From a virus, in the IMG/VR virus record IMGVR_UViG_3300021962_000051, positions 35,169 through 99,168 of that record: DNA of 64,000 nt; one strand, written 5' to 3'. Below the pieces are notes generated by a model that made no database searches, was not told the DNA's origin, and was given only the letters and a program-made list of their open reading frames with translations. The position numbers were made by a program, and so were the translations under genes. Positions 57,405-64,000 of the stretch are shown here, piece by piece; position 1 is the stretch's first letter, and every line of letters begins with the position of its first letter.

Positions 57405-57653
57405 ATGAACAAAGTAAAAGTATACAGTACACAACATTGCAGTTATTGCGTACAAGCAAAGAACTACTTGCAATCTAATGGCATTGACTATGAATCAGTA
57501 ATGATTGATGAGAATATTGATGCTGCAAAATTAATGATGTCTAAAGGACTACGTACTGTTCCACAAATCTTTATTGGAGAGGAACATATCGGTGGTTATG
57601 ATAAACTAAGACTCCTAAGTAAAGATGACTTACAAGCTAAAATAGGAGTATAA
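57405..57653 (+). CDS. grx: Glutaredoxin
   Basis: An 82-residue glutaredoxin with the active-site CSYC (KVYSTQHCSYCVQAKNYL), the cis-Pro segment RTVPQIFI and GGYDKLRLL. It probably reduces the NrdA disulfide with glutathione, and lies between nrdA and nrdB. ATG 57405 follows GGAGAAAAG; an in-frame ATG at 57363 would add 14 residues. Confidence 0.93.
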   Translation: MNKVKVYSTQHCSYCVQAKNYLQSNGIDYESVMIDENIDAAKLMMSKGLRTVPQIFIGEEHIGGYDKLRLLSKDDLQAKIGV

Positions 57654-57654
57654 T

Positions 57655-57903
57655 ATGTCCATGTTTATAACAAAAGAACTTGGTAAAATGGCAGATACGT
57701 CTGAAGATGCTTGGATTGCAGAACGAGCAAAACTGGCATTAAAGTTTAAAGAAGAACTTGATAATGGTATTTTAAACGAGTGGGAATTTAAAGACTTAAT
57801 GGAAGATCTTATTCGTACCGACCAAATCAAAGACTCTGCTGATAAAATGAAGTTAAAAGCAAATATAGAAAAATTAATTACGTTGGCGATGAATGCTATT
57901 TAA
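57655..57903 (+). CDS. Small acidic helical protein, unknown function
   Basis: An 82-residue helical protein, EDAWIAERAKLALKFKEELD, EWEFKDLMEDLIRTDQIKDS. It has GGAG before the ATG and overlaps the oxygenase start by 11 bases. No family recognised. Confidence 0.65.
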   Translation: MSMFITKELGKMADTSEDAWIAERAKLALKFKEELDNGILNEWEFKDLMEDLIRTDQIKDSADKMKLKANIEKLITLAMNAI

Positions 57904-58591
57904 TGTTAGATCAGTACCATCATTTTTAAGTGATGAAGAAGTTATAGAAGTTAGAAAAAAGGTTCATTACTTAAAACCTTTTTGGCGACACATTAAAGAT
58001 TTTCCTATTGCGAAGTCTGCGATGTTATTAGCCAAACAAGATCCGAATTTATATAAGAGTGCAGAGAATCAACACTTTCTTGGTGATTCTTTGTATGTGA
58101 TTGAGAAACTCGAAGAAATCAACTGGGAGATACAACAGAGTATCAACTACCATTTCTCGCCATTGTATGATAAACTACAAACTACTATCGGCGAGATTAC
58201 AGGTATACCAGCTGAATATATTCCGAGTATGGCTGTTCCAGGATTCCATGTGTTTCATGGACAGCAAAGACCACATCCTTTTGAATGGCATATTGATACA
58301 ACGATATGCAGATTTGATAGGAAGTATAAACCAGAAAATGTCTACTCGTTTTTGTGTTTGATTGAATCCCCAGAAGATCCAGCTGGACTTGAGTACAAGG
58401 ACACTACGGATTGGGACAGTCATGAAGATCTAGAAACGAAGATATTTACCTATGACTTAGGAACACTCTTTATGTGGAAAGGAGATCGTATTCATCGTAT
58501 GAAACGATTTGCCATGAAAGAGGGCGAAAGCAGAATAACACTACAAGGACATTTTGTAGTGCACGATGGGAAGGCATTGATACACTGGTAG
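57893..58591 (+). CDS. 2OG-Fe(II) oxygenase-like protein A of a pair
   Basis: A 232-residue protein. It has VPGFHVFHGQQRPHPFEWHI then DTT (H-x-D), FLCLIESPEDPAGLEYKDTT, LGTLFMWKGDRIHRM (distal His) and SRITLQGHFV (Arg). The protein at 58957 repeats this plan (PIPGFHIFSG, FPYHTDVSLA, RIGSH, MRITLQGHLY), so they are paralogues. Substrate unknown. Confidence 0.75.
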   Translation: MLFNVRSVPSFLSDEEVIEVRKKVHYLKPFWRHIKDFPIAKSAMLLAKQDPNLYKSAENQHFLGDSLYVIEKLEEINWEIQQSINYHFSPLYDKLQTTIGEITGIPAEYIPSMAVPGFHVFHGQQRPHPFEWHIDTTICRFDRKYKPENVYSFLCLIESPEDPAGLEYKDTTDWDSHEDLETKIFTYDLGTLFMWKGDRIHRMKRFAMKEGESRITLQGHFVVHDGKALIHW

Positions 58592-58601
58592 AAAGGAACG
58601 C

Positions 58602-58763
58602 ATGTCTGCGCAAGCAGGATGGGGACTATTCTTTTTAGGTATTATGTTATATCCTTTAATAATGTATGGGATATTTGTTTTTGAACGACATGTTGAAGAA
58701 GATAAAAAAAGAAAAGAAGAATGGAAGAAAAACCCACTCTACGACTTTTATAATCGAGATTAA
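58602..58763 (+). CDS. Tiny membrane protein
   Basis: A 53-residue protein between the two oxygenase genes. It has a membrane segment LFFLGIMLYPLIMYGIFVF and a charged C-terminal tail HVEEDKKRKEEWKKNP. AAAGGAACGC precedes the ATG. Unknown function. Confidence 0.65.
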   Translation: MSAQAGWGLFFLGIMLYPLIMYGIFVFERHVEEDKKRKEEWKKNPLYDFYNRD

Positions 58764-58766
58764 ATT

Positions 58767-58955
58767 ATGGTAAGATGGTTGTTATGGCAAATACCAAGAT
58801 ACAGAGGTTTACATTACGTAATCTATTTGTATCTTGGTATAATTGTTATCCCTGCAGTTTTTGGTGTACAATATACACCAGCTAGTTTATTAACACAGTT
58901 TTTAATGTTAGATTTTTTCTACTATATAATGGCAAGAAAACAGATCGGTAAATAG
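58767..58955 (+). CDS. Small membrane protein
   Basis: A 62-residue protein with one or two membrane segments YVIYLYLGIIVIPAVFGV and LLTQFLMLDFFYYIM. It starts 3 bases after the preceding tiny gene. Unknown function. Confidence 0.62.
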   Translation: MVRWLLWQIPRYRGLHYVIYLYLGIIVIPAVFGVQYTPASLLTQFLMLDFFYYIMARKQIGK

Positions 58956-58956
58956 A

Positions 58957-59637
58957 ATGAAGAAGTTTGCTTTTGACGAAATATATAATTTCTTTACTAA
59001 AGAACAAAGACAAGAAATTTTAAGTAAAGTAATTGGTCTTAATCAACATTGGAGAAAGTTGCACGATTATCCAGTGTATAATGATCCAAGTGAAGATCCA
59101 GATCCATGTTCTAAGAATCAGTATTTATTGGGTGATAGTATTTACCCTATTAAAAGTGTTGAAGAAATCAATCAAGACACTCAAAGAATTTTAAAATCAG
59201 AGTTTGGTGATTTAATATATAATCGCTTACTCAACGAAATACCGAAGCACTTTGGTTTAGATATCAAAGGTGCTTCATTTTATGATGACTTGCCAATTCC
59301 TGGATTCCATATATTTTCTGGAGTTCAAGATGAAAGCGATCCATTTCCATATCATACAGATGTAAGTCTTGCGTTATGGAAAAAGGATATCTACCAAAAT
59401 AGAATCTACTCATTTTTAAGTCCAATCATTTTGCCACCACAAGGTGGTCATTTAGAATGGAAACAACCCTCTGGTAAAGAGAGTAAGATAATCTATCATT
59501 ATGGTTCTCTGCACTTTTGGGCAGGATTGGTGCCACATAGAATAGGTAGTCACGCATTGAAACAGGGAGAGATGCGTATCACACTACAAGGACATTTGTA
59601 TATCGACCCTGATAAAAACATAAAAATTTATTTTTAA
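58957..59637 (+). CDS. 2OG-Fe(II) oxygenase-like protein B of a pair
   Basis: A 226-residue protein with PIPGFHIFSGVQDESDPFPY then HTDVSL (H-x-D), SPIILPPQGGHLEWK, LHFWAGLVPHRIGSH (distal His) and MRITLQGHLY (Arg). A paralogue of the gene at 57893 with the same QYLLGDSIYPI/QHFLGDSLYVI segment in the N-terminal half. Substrate unknown. Confidence 0.75.
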   Translation: MKKFAFDEIYNFFTKEQRQEILSKVIGLNQHWRKLHDYPVYNDPSEDPDPCSKNQYLLGDSIYPIKSVEEINQDTQRILKSEFGDLIYNRLLNEIPKHFGLDIKGASFYDDLPIPGFHIFSGVQDESDPFPYHTDVSLALWKKDIYQNRIYSFLSPIILPPQGGHLEWKQPSGKESKIIYHYGSLHFWAGLVPHRIGSHALKQGEMRITLQGHLYIDPDKNIKIYF

Positions 59638-59650
59638 CGAAGGAAAAAAG

Positions 59651-60676
59651 ATGGTAAAGGGCAAGCAACACTTAAATTTACAAGAAGAACGTAGTTATTT
59701 TAAACCATTTAACTACCCATGGGCATATGAAGCATGGTTAAAGCATGAACAAAGTCATTGGTTACACACTGAAGTGCCTATGCTTGAAGATGTAAAAGAT
59801 TGGAAGACTAAACTAAATCCATCTCAAAAACATTTTTTAACAAACATCTTTCGTTTCTTTACACAAGGCGACATTGATGTCGCTGGTGGTTATGTAATGA
59901 ATTATCTTCCTTACTTTCCACAACCAGAAATTCGTATGATGCTTTGTGGTTTTGCTGCACGTGAAGCATTACACATTGCTGCATATTCACATCTAATTGA
60001 AACACTAGGTATGCCAGAGTCAACTTACTCTGAGTTCCTAGAATACAAAGAGATGGCAGACAAGCATAGTTATTTTATGGACTTGTCTATGAAGAATGGA
60101 ACAAAGCAATCTATTGCTACTAACATTGCTGCATTCTCTGCATTTACAGAGGGTATGCAATTGTTTAGTTCGTTCATTATGCTATTAAATTTCCCACGCC
60201 ATGGACTTATGAAAGGTATGGGACAAATCGTCACTTGGTCTATTGTTGATGAAACTCAACATGCTGAGAATATGATTAAACTATTCAGAACTTATGTTGA
60301 AGAAAACAAAGAGATCTGGAATGACGAGACTAAAGAAAAAATCTATTCTATCGCTGAAAAGATGGTAGAACTAGAAGATAAGTTTATCGACTTATCATTC
60401 TCAATGGGTGAGATGGTTAATCTTACCTCAGAAGACGTTAAGAAATATATTCGTTATATTGCTGATCGTCGTCTAATCTCTCTTGGACTAAAAGGTATCT
60501 TTAAAGTTAAGAAGAATCCACTTCCATGGGTAGAAGAAATGATCAATGCTCCAACGCATGGTAACTTCTTTGAGAACCGAGTAACTGATTATGCCAAAGG
60601 TGCATTAAAAGGATCTTGGGGTGACATTTGGGCAGTGGATCTTTCTGAGAAAGAACCAGCTGTCGTAAATGGCTGA
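59651..60676 (+). CDS. nrdB: Class I ribonucleotide reductase small subunit NrdB
   Basis: Carries the diiron centre and tyrosyl radical. The 341 residues keep the iron-ligand plan of E. coli NrdB: GDIDVAGG (Asp), REALHIAAYSHLIE with Glu, His and the radical Tyr at the right spacing, FTEGMQLF (Glu) and VDETQHAEN (Glu, His). AGGAAAAAAG precedes the ATG. Partner NrdA is at 54964. Confidence 0.95.
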   Translation: MVKGKQHLNLQEERSYFKPFNYPWAYEAWLKHEQSHWLHTEVPMLEDVKDWKTKLNPSQKHFLTNIFRFFTQGDIDVAGGYVMNYLPYFPQPEIRMMLCGFAAREALHIAAYSHLIETLGMPESTYSEFLEYKEMADKHSYFMDLSMKNGTKQSIATNIAAFSAFTEGMQLFSSFIMLLNFPRHGLMKGMGQIVTWSIVDETQHAENMIKLFRTYVEENKEIWNDETKEKIYSIAEKMVELEDKFIDLSFSMGEMVNLTSEDVKKYIRYIADRRLISLGLKGIFKVKKNPLPWVEEMINAPTHGNFFENRVTDYAKGALKGSWGDIWAVDLSEKEPAVVNG

Positions 60677-60962
60677 GTATAGAGAAGTAAAGGCAGTTAG
60701 TGATTTTGCCGAGTTGATTGAGGAGAAAAACCCAATCGACTTCGGTATGTTACGAATACCTGAAAAAGATGTATTCGACTTTTGTGCTAACTGCGTTATC
60801 GATCACTTTGTGAATGTTCATCAACGATATATACACGAGCACGAGATGCAAATGCTTGCACAAGTAACTTATAATATGGTAGAGGCATTTGTGTTAAACT
60901 TACAGCAAAATGCTAAAATTATTGCTGTTATAAAAGGAAAGAATAAAGGGAATGAAGAGTAA
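60669..60962 (+). CDS. Conserved phage protein, unknown function
   Basis: A 97-residue mostly helical protein with NPIDFGMLRIPEKDVFDFCA and HQRYIHEHEMQMLAQVTYNM. It overlaps nrdB by 8 bases and the tiny zinc protein by 11 bases. Similar small proteins follow nrdB in marine phages by recollection. Function unknown. Confidence 0.68.
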   Translation: MAEYREVKAVSDFAELIEEKNPIDFGMLRIPEKDVFDFCANCVIDHFVNVHQRYIHEHEMQMLAQVTYNMVEAFVLNLQQNAKIIAVIKGKNKGNEE

Positions 60963-61116
60963 AGACTTCGAATGTAATAACTGTGGGGCAGAAGGATTAA
61001 TTAAGTTCGTAGATGATGGTGAGCACTTAGCATCGGATATAGCTTATTGTCCATTCTGCGGACACGACATTCATAAATCTGACGACGACGATCTCGACTG
61101 GTCAAAAGAGGACTAA
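60952..61116 (+). CDS. Small zinc-ribbon protein
   Basis: A 54-residue protein with two CxxC pairs, ECNNCGAEG and YCPFCGHD, 22 residues apart, and an acidic tail. This is a zinc-ribbon pattern. AAAGGGA precedes the ATG, which lies in the end of the preceding gene. It may bind DNA or a protein partner. Confidence 0.7.
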   Translation: MKSKDFECNNCGAEGLIKFVDDGEHLASDIAYCPFCGHDIHKSDDDDLDWSKED

Positions 61117-61120
61117 ATAG
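61113..61120 (+). promoter_or_regulatory. Candidate late promoter CTAAATAG before gene 61127
   Basis: CTAAATA overlaps the stop of the zinc-ribbon gene just before the GIY-YIG-like gene; too close to the ATG for a normal leader. Confidence 0.3.
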
Positions 61121-61126
61121 TAGACT

Positions 61127-61540
61127 ATGTGGATATACGGAGACAAAGTCTTCGAGGATCCTTCTGGTTATTATGGATTTGTTTATGAGATAACGTGCAC
61201 TGAAACCAATAAAAGGTATATTGGTAGGAAATATTTCTCCAAAGCTAAAACTTTGGCTCCATTAAAAGGCAAAAAGAATAAACGTCGGAGTCGTGTTGAT
61301 AGTGACTGGATCGAATATTACGGATCATCGAAATCATTATTAGAGGATGTAGAAAAATACGGAAAAGACAAGTTCGTCCGTAGGATTCTGCGTCTTTGCA
61401 AAACACGTGGAGAAACTAATTACTGGGAAGCAAAACTCCAGTTCTACCACGATGTATTAAATGCAAAAAACGAATTAGGTGAAACTCTCTATTACAACGA
61501 GAACATAATGATGAAATTTACAAGGAAGAATATCGGATGA
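61127..61540 (+). CDS. GIY-YIG-like endonuclease-type protein
   Basis: A 137-residue protein. GFVYEITCTETNKRYIGRKY is a GIY-YIG-like core (GFVY for GIY, YIG kept, then RK), followed by WIEYYGSSKSLLEDVEKYGK, RILRLCKTRGETNYWEAKL, as in putative phage Seg/homing-type nucleases. It may cut DNA; it is not clearly a mobile intron-type gene. It overlaps the next start by 4 bases. Confidence 0.75.
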   Translation: MWIYGDKVFEDPSGYYGFVYEITCTETNKRYIGRKYFSKAKTLAPLKGKKNKRRSRVDSDWIEYYGSSKSLLEDVEKYGKDKFVRRILRLCKTRGETNYWEAKLQFYHDVLNAKNELGETLYYNENIMMKFTRKNIG

Positions 61541-62547
61541 CATTACTACTATTAACAATTGCTATATTTTTATCAGCGATTGCTGCATTTTATGCAGTGT
61601 CAGGTTTAGTTGCTATTTTTAGTGCAGCAGCAATCCCTATCGCAATTATGGGTGGTGGTCTTGAAGTCGCAAAATTGGTTGTTGCGTCTTGGCTTTATAG
61701 AAGATGGAAAGACGTTAATTTTTTAATGAAGACATACTTCGCAGTAGCACTGATTGTGCTAATGCTATTAACAAGTATGGGTATCTTTGGTTTCTTATCA
61801 AAGGCACATATCGAGCAAAGAGGTGTCAGTGGTACTACTGATTTGCAAGTTGTTCAAATTGATAATAACATTGCAAGAGAACAAAAGAAAATTAAAGATG
61901 CTGAGTTAGTTATATCTCAGTTAGACAAAACAGTACAAATTCTATTAGATAACGATCGTGTTCGTGGAAACAGTGGTGCTGTCGCTACTCGTCAGAATCA
62001 AAAAGAAGAACGTGATAGTCTACAGGCTATTATCGATTCAGCTACCAATAAGATCGTAGAATTAGAAAACACAAAGCAACCTCTATTACAATCACAATTA
62101 GCACAGGAACTAGAGATCGGTCCACTTAAATACGTGGCTGAATTAATCTATGGTGATGATGCTAAATCACACTTCGACGAGGCAGTTCGTTGGGTAATTA
62201 TTGCAATTATTTTTGTATTTGACCCACTAGCTGTTATGCTTTTAATCGCATGGAATAAGGAAATGGGAATGCGTGTAACACCTATCGCTCCAGTAACACC
62301 TACACATAATCCACCGAAAAGAAGAGAGCCAGAGGTTAAAAAACCTGAGCCCAAAAAGGAAGAAGTCCTAAATACTAGTGAACCTGTAAAGGAAACATGG
62401 GATTCGTTCTTTACTGAGTCAGTTGAAAACATGCCTTGGCATGATAAGGAATCCGAAGAAGCAAAGAAAAGACGAGAGTCGGACATCTATAATAAGATTT
62501 CAAGACCGACAGATTCTCGTCCAAATAAATTTCAAGACAGAGAGTGA
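61537..62547 (+). CDS. Multi-pass membrane protein with periplasmic or cytoplasmic coiled coil
   Basis: A 336-residue protein with membrane segments at the N-terminus (LLLLTIAIFLSAIAAFYAVS, LVAIFSAAAIPIAIMGGGLE, ALIVLMLLTSMGIFGFLS) and near residue 220 (WVIIAIIFVFDPLAVMLLIA), a coiled-coil middle (NIAREQKKIKDAELVISQLD), and a Pro/Glu/Lys-rich C-terminus. Similar proteins are conserved in marine T4-like phages. Function unknown. Confidence 0.7.
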   Translation: MTLLLLTIAIFLSAIAAFYAVSGLVAIFSAAAIPIAIMGGGLEVAKLVVASWLYRRWKDVNFLMKTYFAVALIVLMLLTSMGIFGFLSKAHIEQRGVSGTTDLQVVQIDNNIAREQKKIKDAELVISQLDKTVQILLDNDRVRGNSGAVATRQNQKEERDSLQAIIDSATNKIVELENTKQPLLQSQLAQELEIGPLKYVAELIYGDDAKSHFDEAVRWVIIAIIFVFDPLAVMLLIAWNKEMGMRVTPIAPVTPTHNPPKRREPEVKKPEPKKEEVLNTSEPVKETWDSFFTESVENMPWHDKESEEAKKRRESDIYNKISRPTDSRPNKFQDRE

Positions 62548-62570
62548 TTTGAACGTCACCCAATATAATT

Positions 62571-62608
62571 AGAACTTAGTTCTCTGCCATGGTCAGACAA
62601 GAGGCAGA
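62571..62608 (+). promoter_or_regulatory. Leader hairpins before gene 62611
   Basis: AGAAC-TTA-GTTCT (62571-62583) and TCTGCC/GGCAGA (62583-62608) lie immediately upstream of the ATG. The second stem covers the only purine-rich ribosome site, so it could limit translation. Confidence 0.4.
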
Positions 62609-62610
62609 AA

Positions 62611-62931
62611 ATGAACGCAAAAAAACTACAAATAGACTCTGAATACGCAGAGTACGACATTGATGGCGATGGGACTGTAACCGATTCCGAATTAGCACGG
62701 ATTAAGGAAATCAAGTCTCAAGAGATGGCAGAACGTAAGCAAGCATCTCAAAGAAAAATGGCATGGACTTCTTTATGGTCTATGGCAATCTTTACTGTTA
62801 TTTTATTTTCCCCTTTAGTTTCTGACACTCGAGTATCAGCACTTGCTGATTTACTCGGACTATTCTACATTGCGCAAGCAGGTGTGGTTGGTGCATATAT
62901 GGGCATGACAGCTTATATGTCAAGAAAATAA
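62611..62931 (+). CDS. EF-hand and two-TM membrane protein
   Basis: A 106-residue protein with a canonical EF-hand loop YDIDGDGTVTDSEL and two membrane segments (SMAIFTVILFSPLV and LLGLFYIAQAGVVGAYMG). EF-hand plus TM proteins occur in marine phages; calcium sensing is plausible. The leader forms a hairpin over the ribosome site. Confidence 0.75.
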   Translation: MNAKKLQIDSEYAEYDIDGDGTVTDSELARIKEIKSQEMAERKQASQRKMAWTSLWSMAIFTVILFSPLVSDTRVSALADLLGLFYIAQAGVVGAYMGMTAYMSRK

Positions 62932-62939
62932 TTAAATAA
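62932..62939 (+). promoter_or_regulatory. Candidate late promoter TTAAATAA before gene 62951
   Basis: TTAAATAA in the 19-bp gap; AT-rich context, weak evidence. Confidence 0.25.
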
Positions 62940-62950
62940 AGGGAAGTAAA

Positions 62951-63517
62951 ATGTCGTTTAAAGAATTAGTTATCGTCATGCTTGTCTGTACAGGATTAAT
63001 GTATGGAATCTCTGCAAACAAAGCACATGCAGAAACTAATACAGTTACGTCTACGGTAACAGGTACAACGACAGTAGATAAAACTCCCTCCACTGCTAAC
63101 GCTCCAAGTGTTATAATCAATAATCAAGATGTCTGCTCGACTGGTGTCGGTGCAGCAGTACAAACTCAAATCTTGGGTATTGCTGGTGGAACAACAATAA
63201 GAGATTTAAACTGCGAACGATTAAAACTATCTCGTGCTCTATACGGTATGGGAATGAAAGTCGGTGCAGTTGCTTTATTATGCCAAGACGCAAGAGTCTT
63301 CCAAGCAATGGAAATGGCTGGCACTCCTTGTCCATATATGGGTAAAATTGGTATTGAAGCAGCAAAAGCATGGGCTGAAAATCCAGAGAAACGTCCTGAC
63401 TACGATAAGTGGTTAAAGGAAAACGATTTAGTGGATAAAGAAAAGGAATTGAACAATGAGATTAAAACCATTGGTGTTGGCTTGGGTGCTCTTTCTCTCT
63501 TGCTTTTCTTACTCTAG
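62951..63517 (+). CDS. Exported protein, unknown function
   Basis: A 188-residue protein with a signal peptide (LVIVMLVCTGLMYGISA then AHA), a Thr-rich segment TNTVTSTVTGTTTVDKT, a central DVCSTGVGAAVQTQILGIAG and CQDARVFQAMEMAGTPCPYM, and a C-terminal hydrophobic helix IGVGLGALSLLLFLL. Conserved in marine T4-like phages by recollection; possibly virion or envelope. GGGAAG precedes the ATG; overlaps the next gene by 62 bases. Confidence 0.68.
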   Translation: MSFKELVIVMLVCTGLMYGISANKAHAETNTVTSTVTGTTTVDKTPSTANAPSVIINNQDVCSTGVGAAVQTQILGIAGGTTIRDLNCERLKLSRALYGMGMKVGAVALLCQDARVFQAMEMAGTPCPYMGKIGIEAAKAWAENPEKRPDYDKWLKENDLVDKEKELNNEIKTIGVGLGALSLLLFLL

Positions 63518-64000
63518 TCTAGCATTCGAAACCAAATATGTAATTGGACAGGTTGGTCCAAACGGAGGAACAATTACTTCCGTAGATATTACACAAACGT
63601 TAATCGACACACAGGTAAAGCAAGTAGGTGATTTTGAAGAAACCACTTACACCTATAAGATTATCGAAGACATTAAAGAAGATGTCATAAGCACACAGCA
63701 AATTACAACTACGACTATCGAATCCGTAGTTACCTCAAAAAACAATCTACAATTAGACTCATCAGTAAGCACTTCAGGTGGCATTACTGATTTGTCACAC
63801 TATAATACGTATAACGATTTTCATACAGATTATCAGGGTGGATCAGTTACGTTCACTAATAAACTTAATGATAATATGACACAAAGCGAGATGCGTACTG
63901 GCTTTGACGTTACTGCTGGTGCAACTGTAGGTGCTTGTGAAAATACTTATGGTGGTGGATGTAGTTCTGGTGTATTAGATACCTTTACAATTACAATAAG
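63456..64000 (+). CDS. Secreted protein, C-terminus beyond the window
   Basis: The frame stays open from ATG 63456 to the right edge (181 residues visible). It has a signal peptide LVLAWVLFLSCFSYSSLA and a Thr/Ser-rich, probably beta-structured mature part (KYVIGQVGPNGGTITSVDIT, then TQQITTTTIESVVTS). It starts inside the previous gene in another frame, with GGAATTG before the ATG. Probably paired with the upstream exported protein. Function unknown. Confidence 0.68.
   Translation, partial: MRLKPLVLAWVLFLSCFSYSSLAFETKYVIGQVGPNGGTITSVDITQTLIDTQVKQVGDFEETTYTYKIIEDIKEDVISTQQITTTTIESVVTSKNNLQLDSSVSTSGGITDLSHYNTYNDFHTDYQGGSVTFTNKLNDNMTQSEMRTGFDVTAGATVGACENTYGGGCSSGVLDTFTITI

Noticed and set aside
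58590-58605. AAAGGAACGC before a start codon as a glutamine-riboswitch end
   Set aside because: The upstream core of that riboswitch is absent and the region is coding; it is only a ribosome site.
62520-62610. tRNA-like segment on the minus strand
   Set aside because: A TTCAAATC-like T-loop is present, but no anticodon or acceptor stems pair.
1-64000. CRISPR array, insertion sequence, integrase or attachment site
   Set aside because: I saw no regularly spaced direct repeats, transposase or integrase genes; the phage looks strictly lytic in this window.

Overview
This window is part of the genome of a T4-like contractile-tailed bacteriophage (myovirus). Every gene found lies on the + strand, the genes are tightly packed and often overlap by 1 to 20 bases, and the sequence looks AT-rich. 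The T4 core is present: sheath, tube, portal, prohead core, prohead protease, scaffold and major capsid protein; UvsY, UvsW, gp55, gp47, gp46, gp45, gp44, gp62, RegA, gp43, UvsX, gp41 and gp61; NrdA and NrdB. The accessory genes (Hsp20, ThyX, peptide deformylase, CobS/CobT-like proteins, many 2OG-Fe(II) oxygenases) recall marine T4-like phages. A tiny PqqA-like gene suggests a Gram-negative host that makes PQQ, such as a marine methylotroph. That host call is inference. Both window ends cut genes (sheath at the left, a secreted protein at the right).

Layout. 1-8.75 kb: tail sheath to major capsid protein, a terminator, then a tube-like tail protein. 8.8-15.5 kb: recombination and late transcription (uvsY, uvsW, gp55, gp47, gp46) and peptide deformylase. 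15.5-20.9 kb: tRNA-Cys, then a MoxR/CobS-type AAA+ ATPase with a VWA/metallopeptidase CobT-like partner and small companions, each unit with its own strong sigma70-like promoter. 20.9-25.3 kb: clamp, clamp loader and RegA, the pqqA-like gene inside a hairpin-rich stretch, and Hsp20. 25.3-32 kb: DNA polymerase, a secreted glycine-zipper protein, UvsX and the helicase. 32.1-37.9 kb: a coupled operon of a TET/JBP-like oxygenase, class II glutamine amidotransferase, amidoligase, GNAT, a second oxygenase, a helical protein resembling base-hypermodification enzymes, and a P-loop kinase; I read it as a candidate thymine hypermodification system. 38-50 kb: metallopeptidase, possible nuclease, two nucleotidyltransferase-like proteins, acyl carrier protein, Dps-like ferritin, an Ig-like decoration protein and a fibre-like protein. 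50.3-51.3 kb: nested spanins and a coiled-coil membrane protein. 51.5-61 kb: primase, MaoC-like hotdog protein, ThyX, NrdA, glutaredoxin, NrdB and three more oxygenases. 61-64 kb: GIY-YIG protein and membrane or exported proteins.

How the genes work together. Eight early/middle-type promoters share TTGACT, exactly 17 bp, then TATAAT, often with TGCAA in the spacer; several weaker relatives exist. They precede the tRNA, CobT/CobS, polymerase, secreted protein and primase units. A second motif, CTAAATA, close to the T4 late element TATAAATA, precedes structural genes and is probably read by the gp55 late sigma factor with the gp45 clamp. Nucleotide supply (NrdA/NrdB/glutaredoxin/ThyX) feeds gp43 replication, and the 32-38 kb cluster may modify the thymine afterwards. 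The main points for follow-up are the hypermodification cluster, the PqqA-like peptide, the CobS/CobT module with a stand-alone copy of the CobS N-terminal domain, an inverted 44-bp intergenic element 40 kb apart, and the phage-borne Dps, ACP and hotdog proteins.
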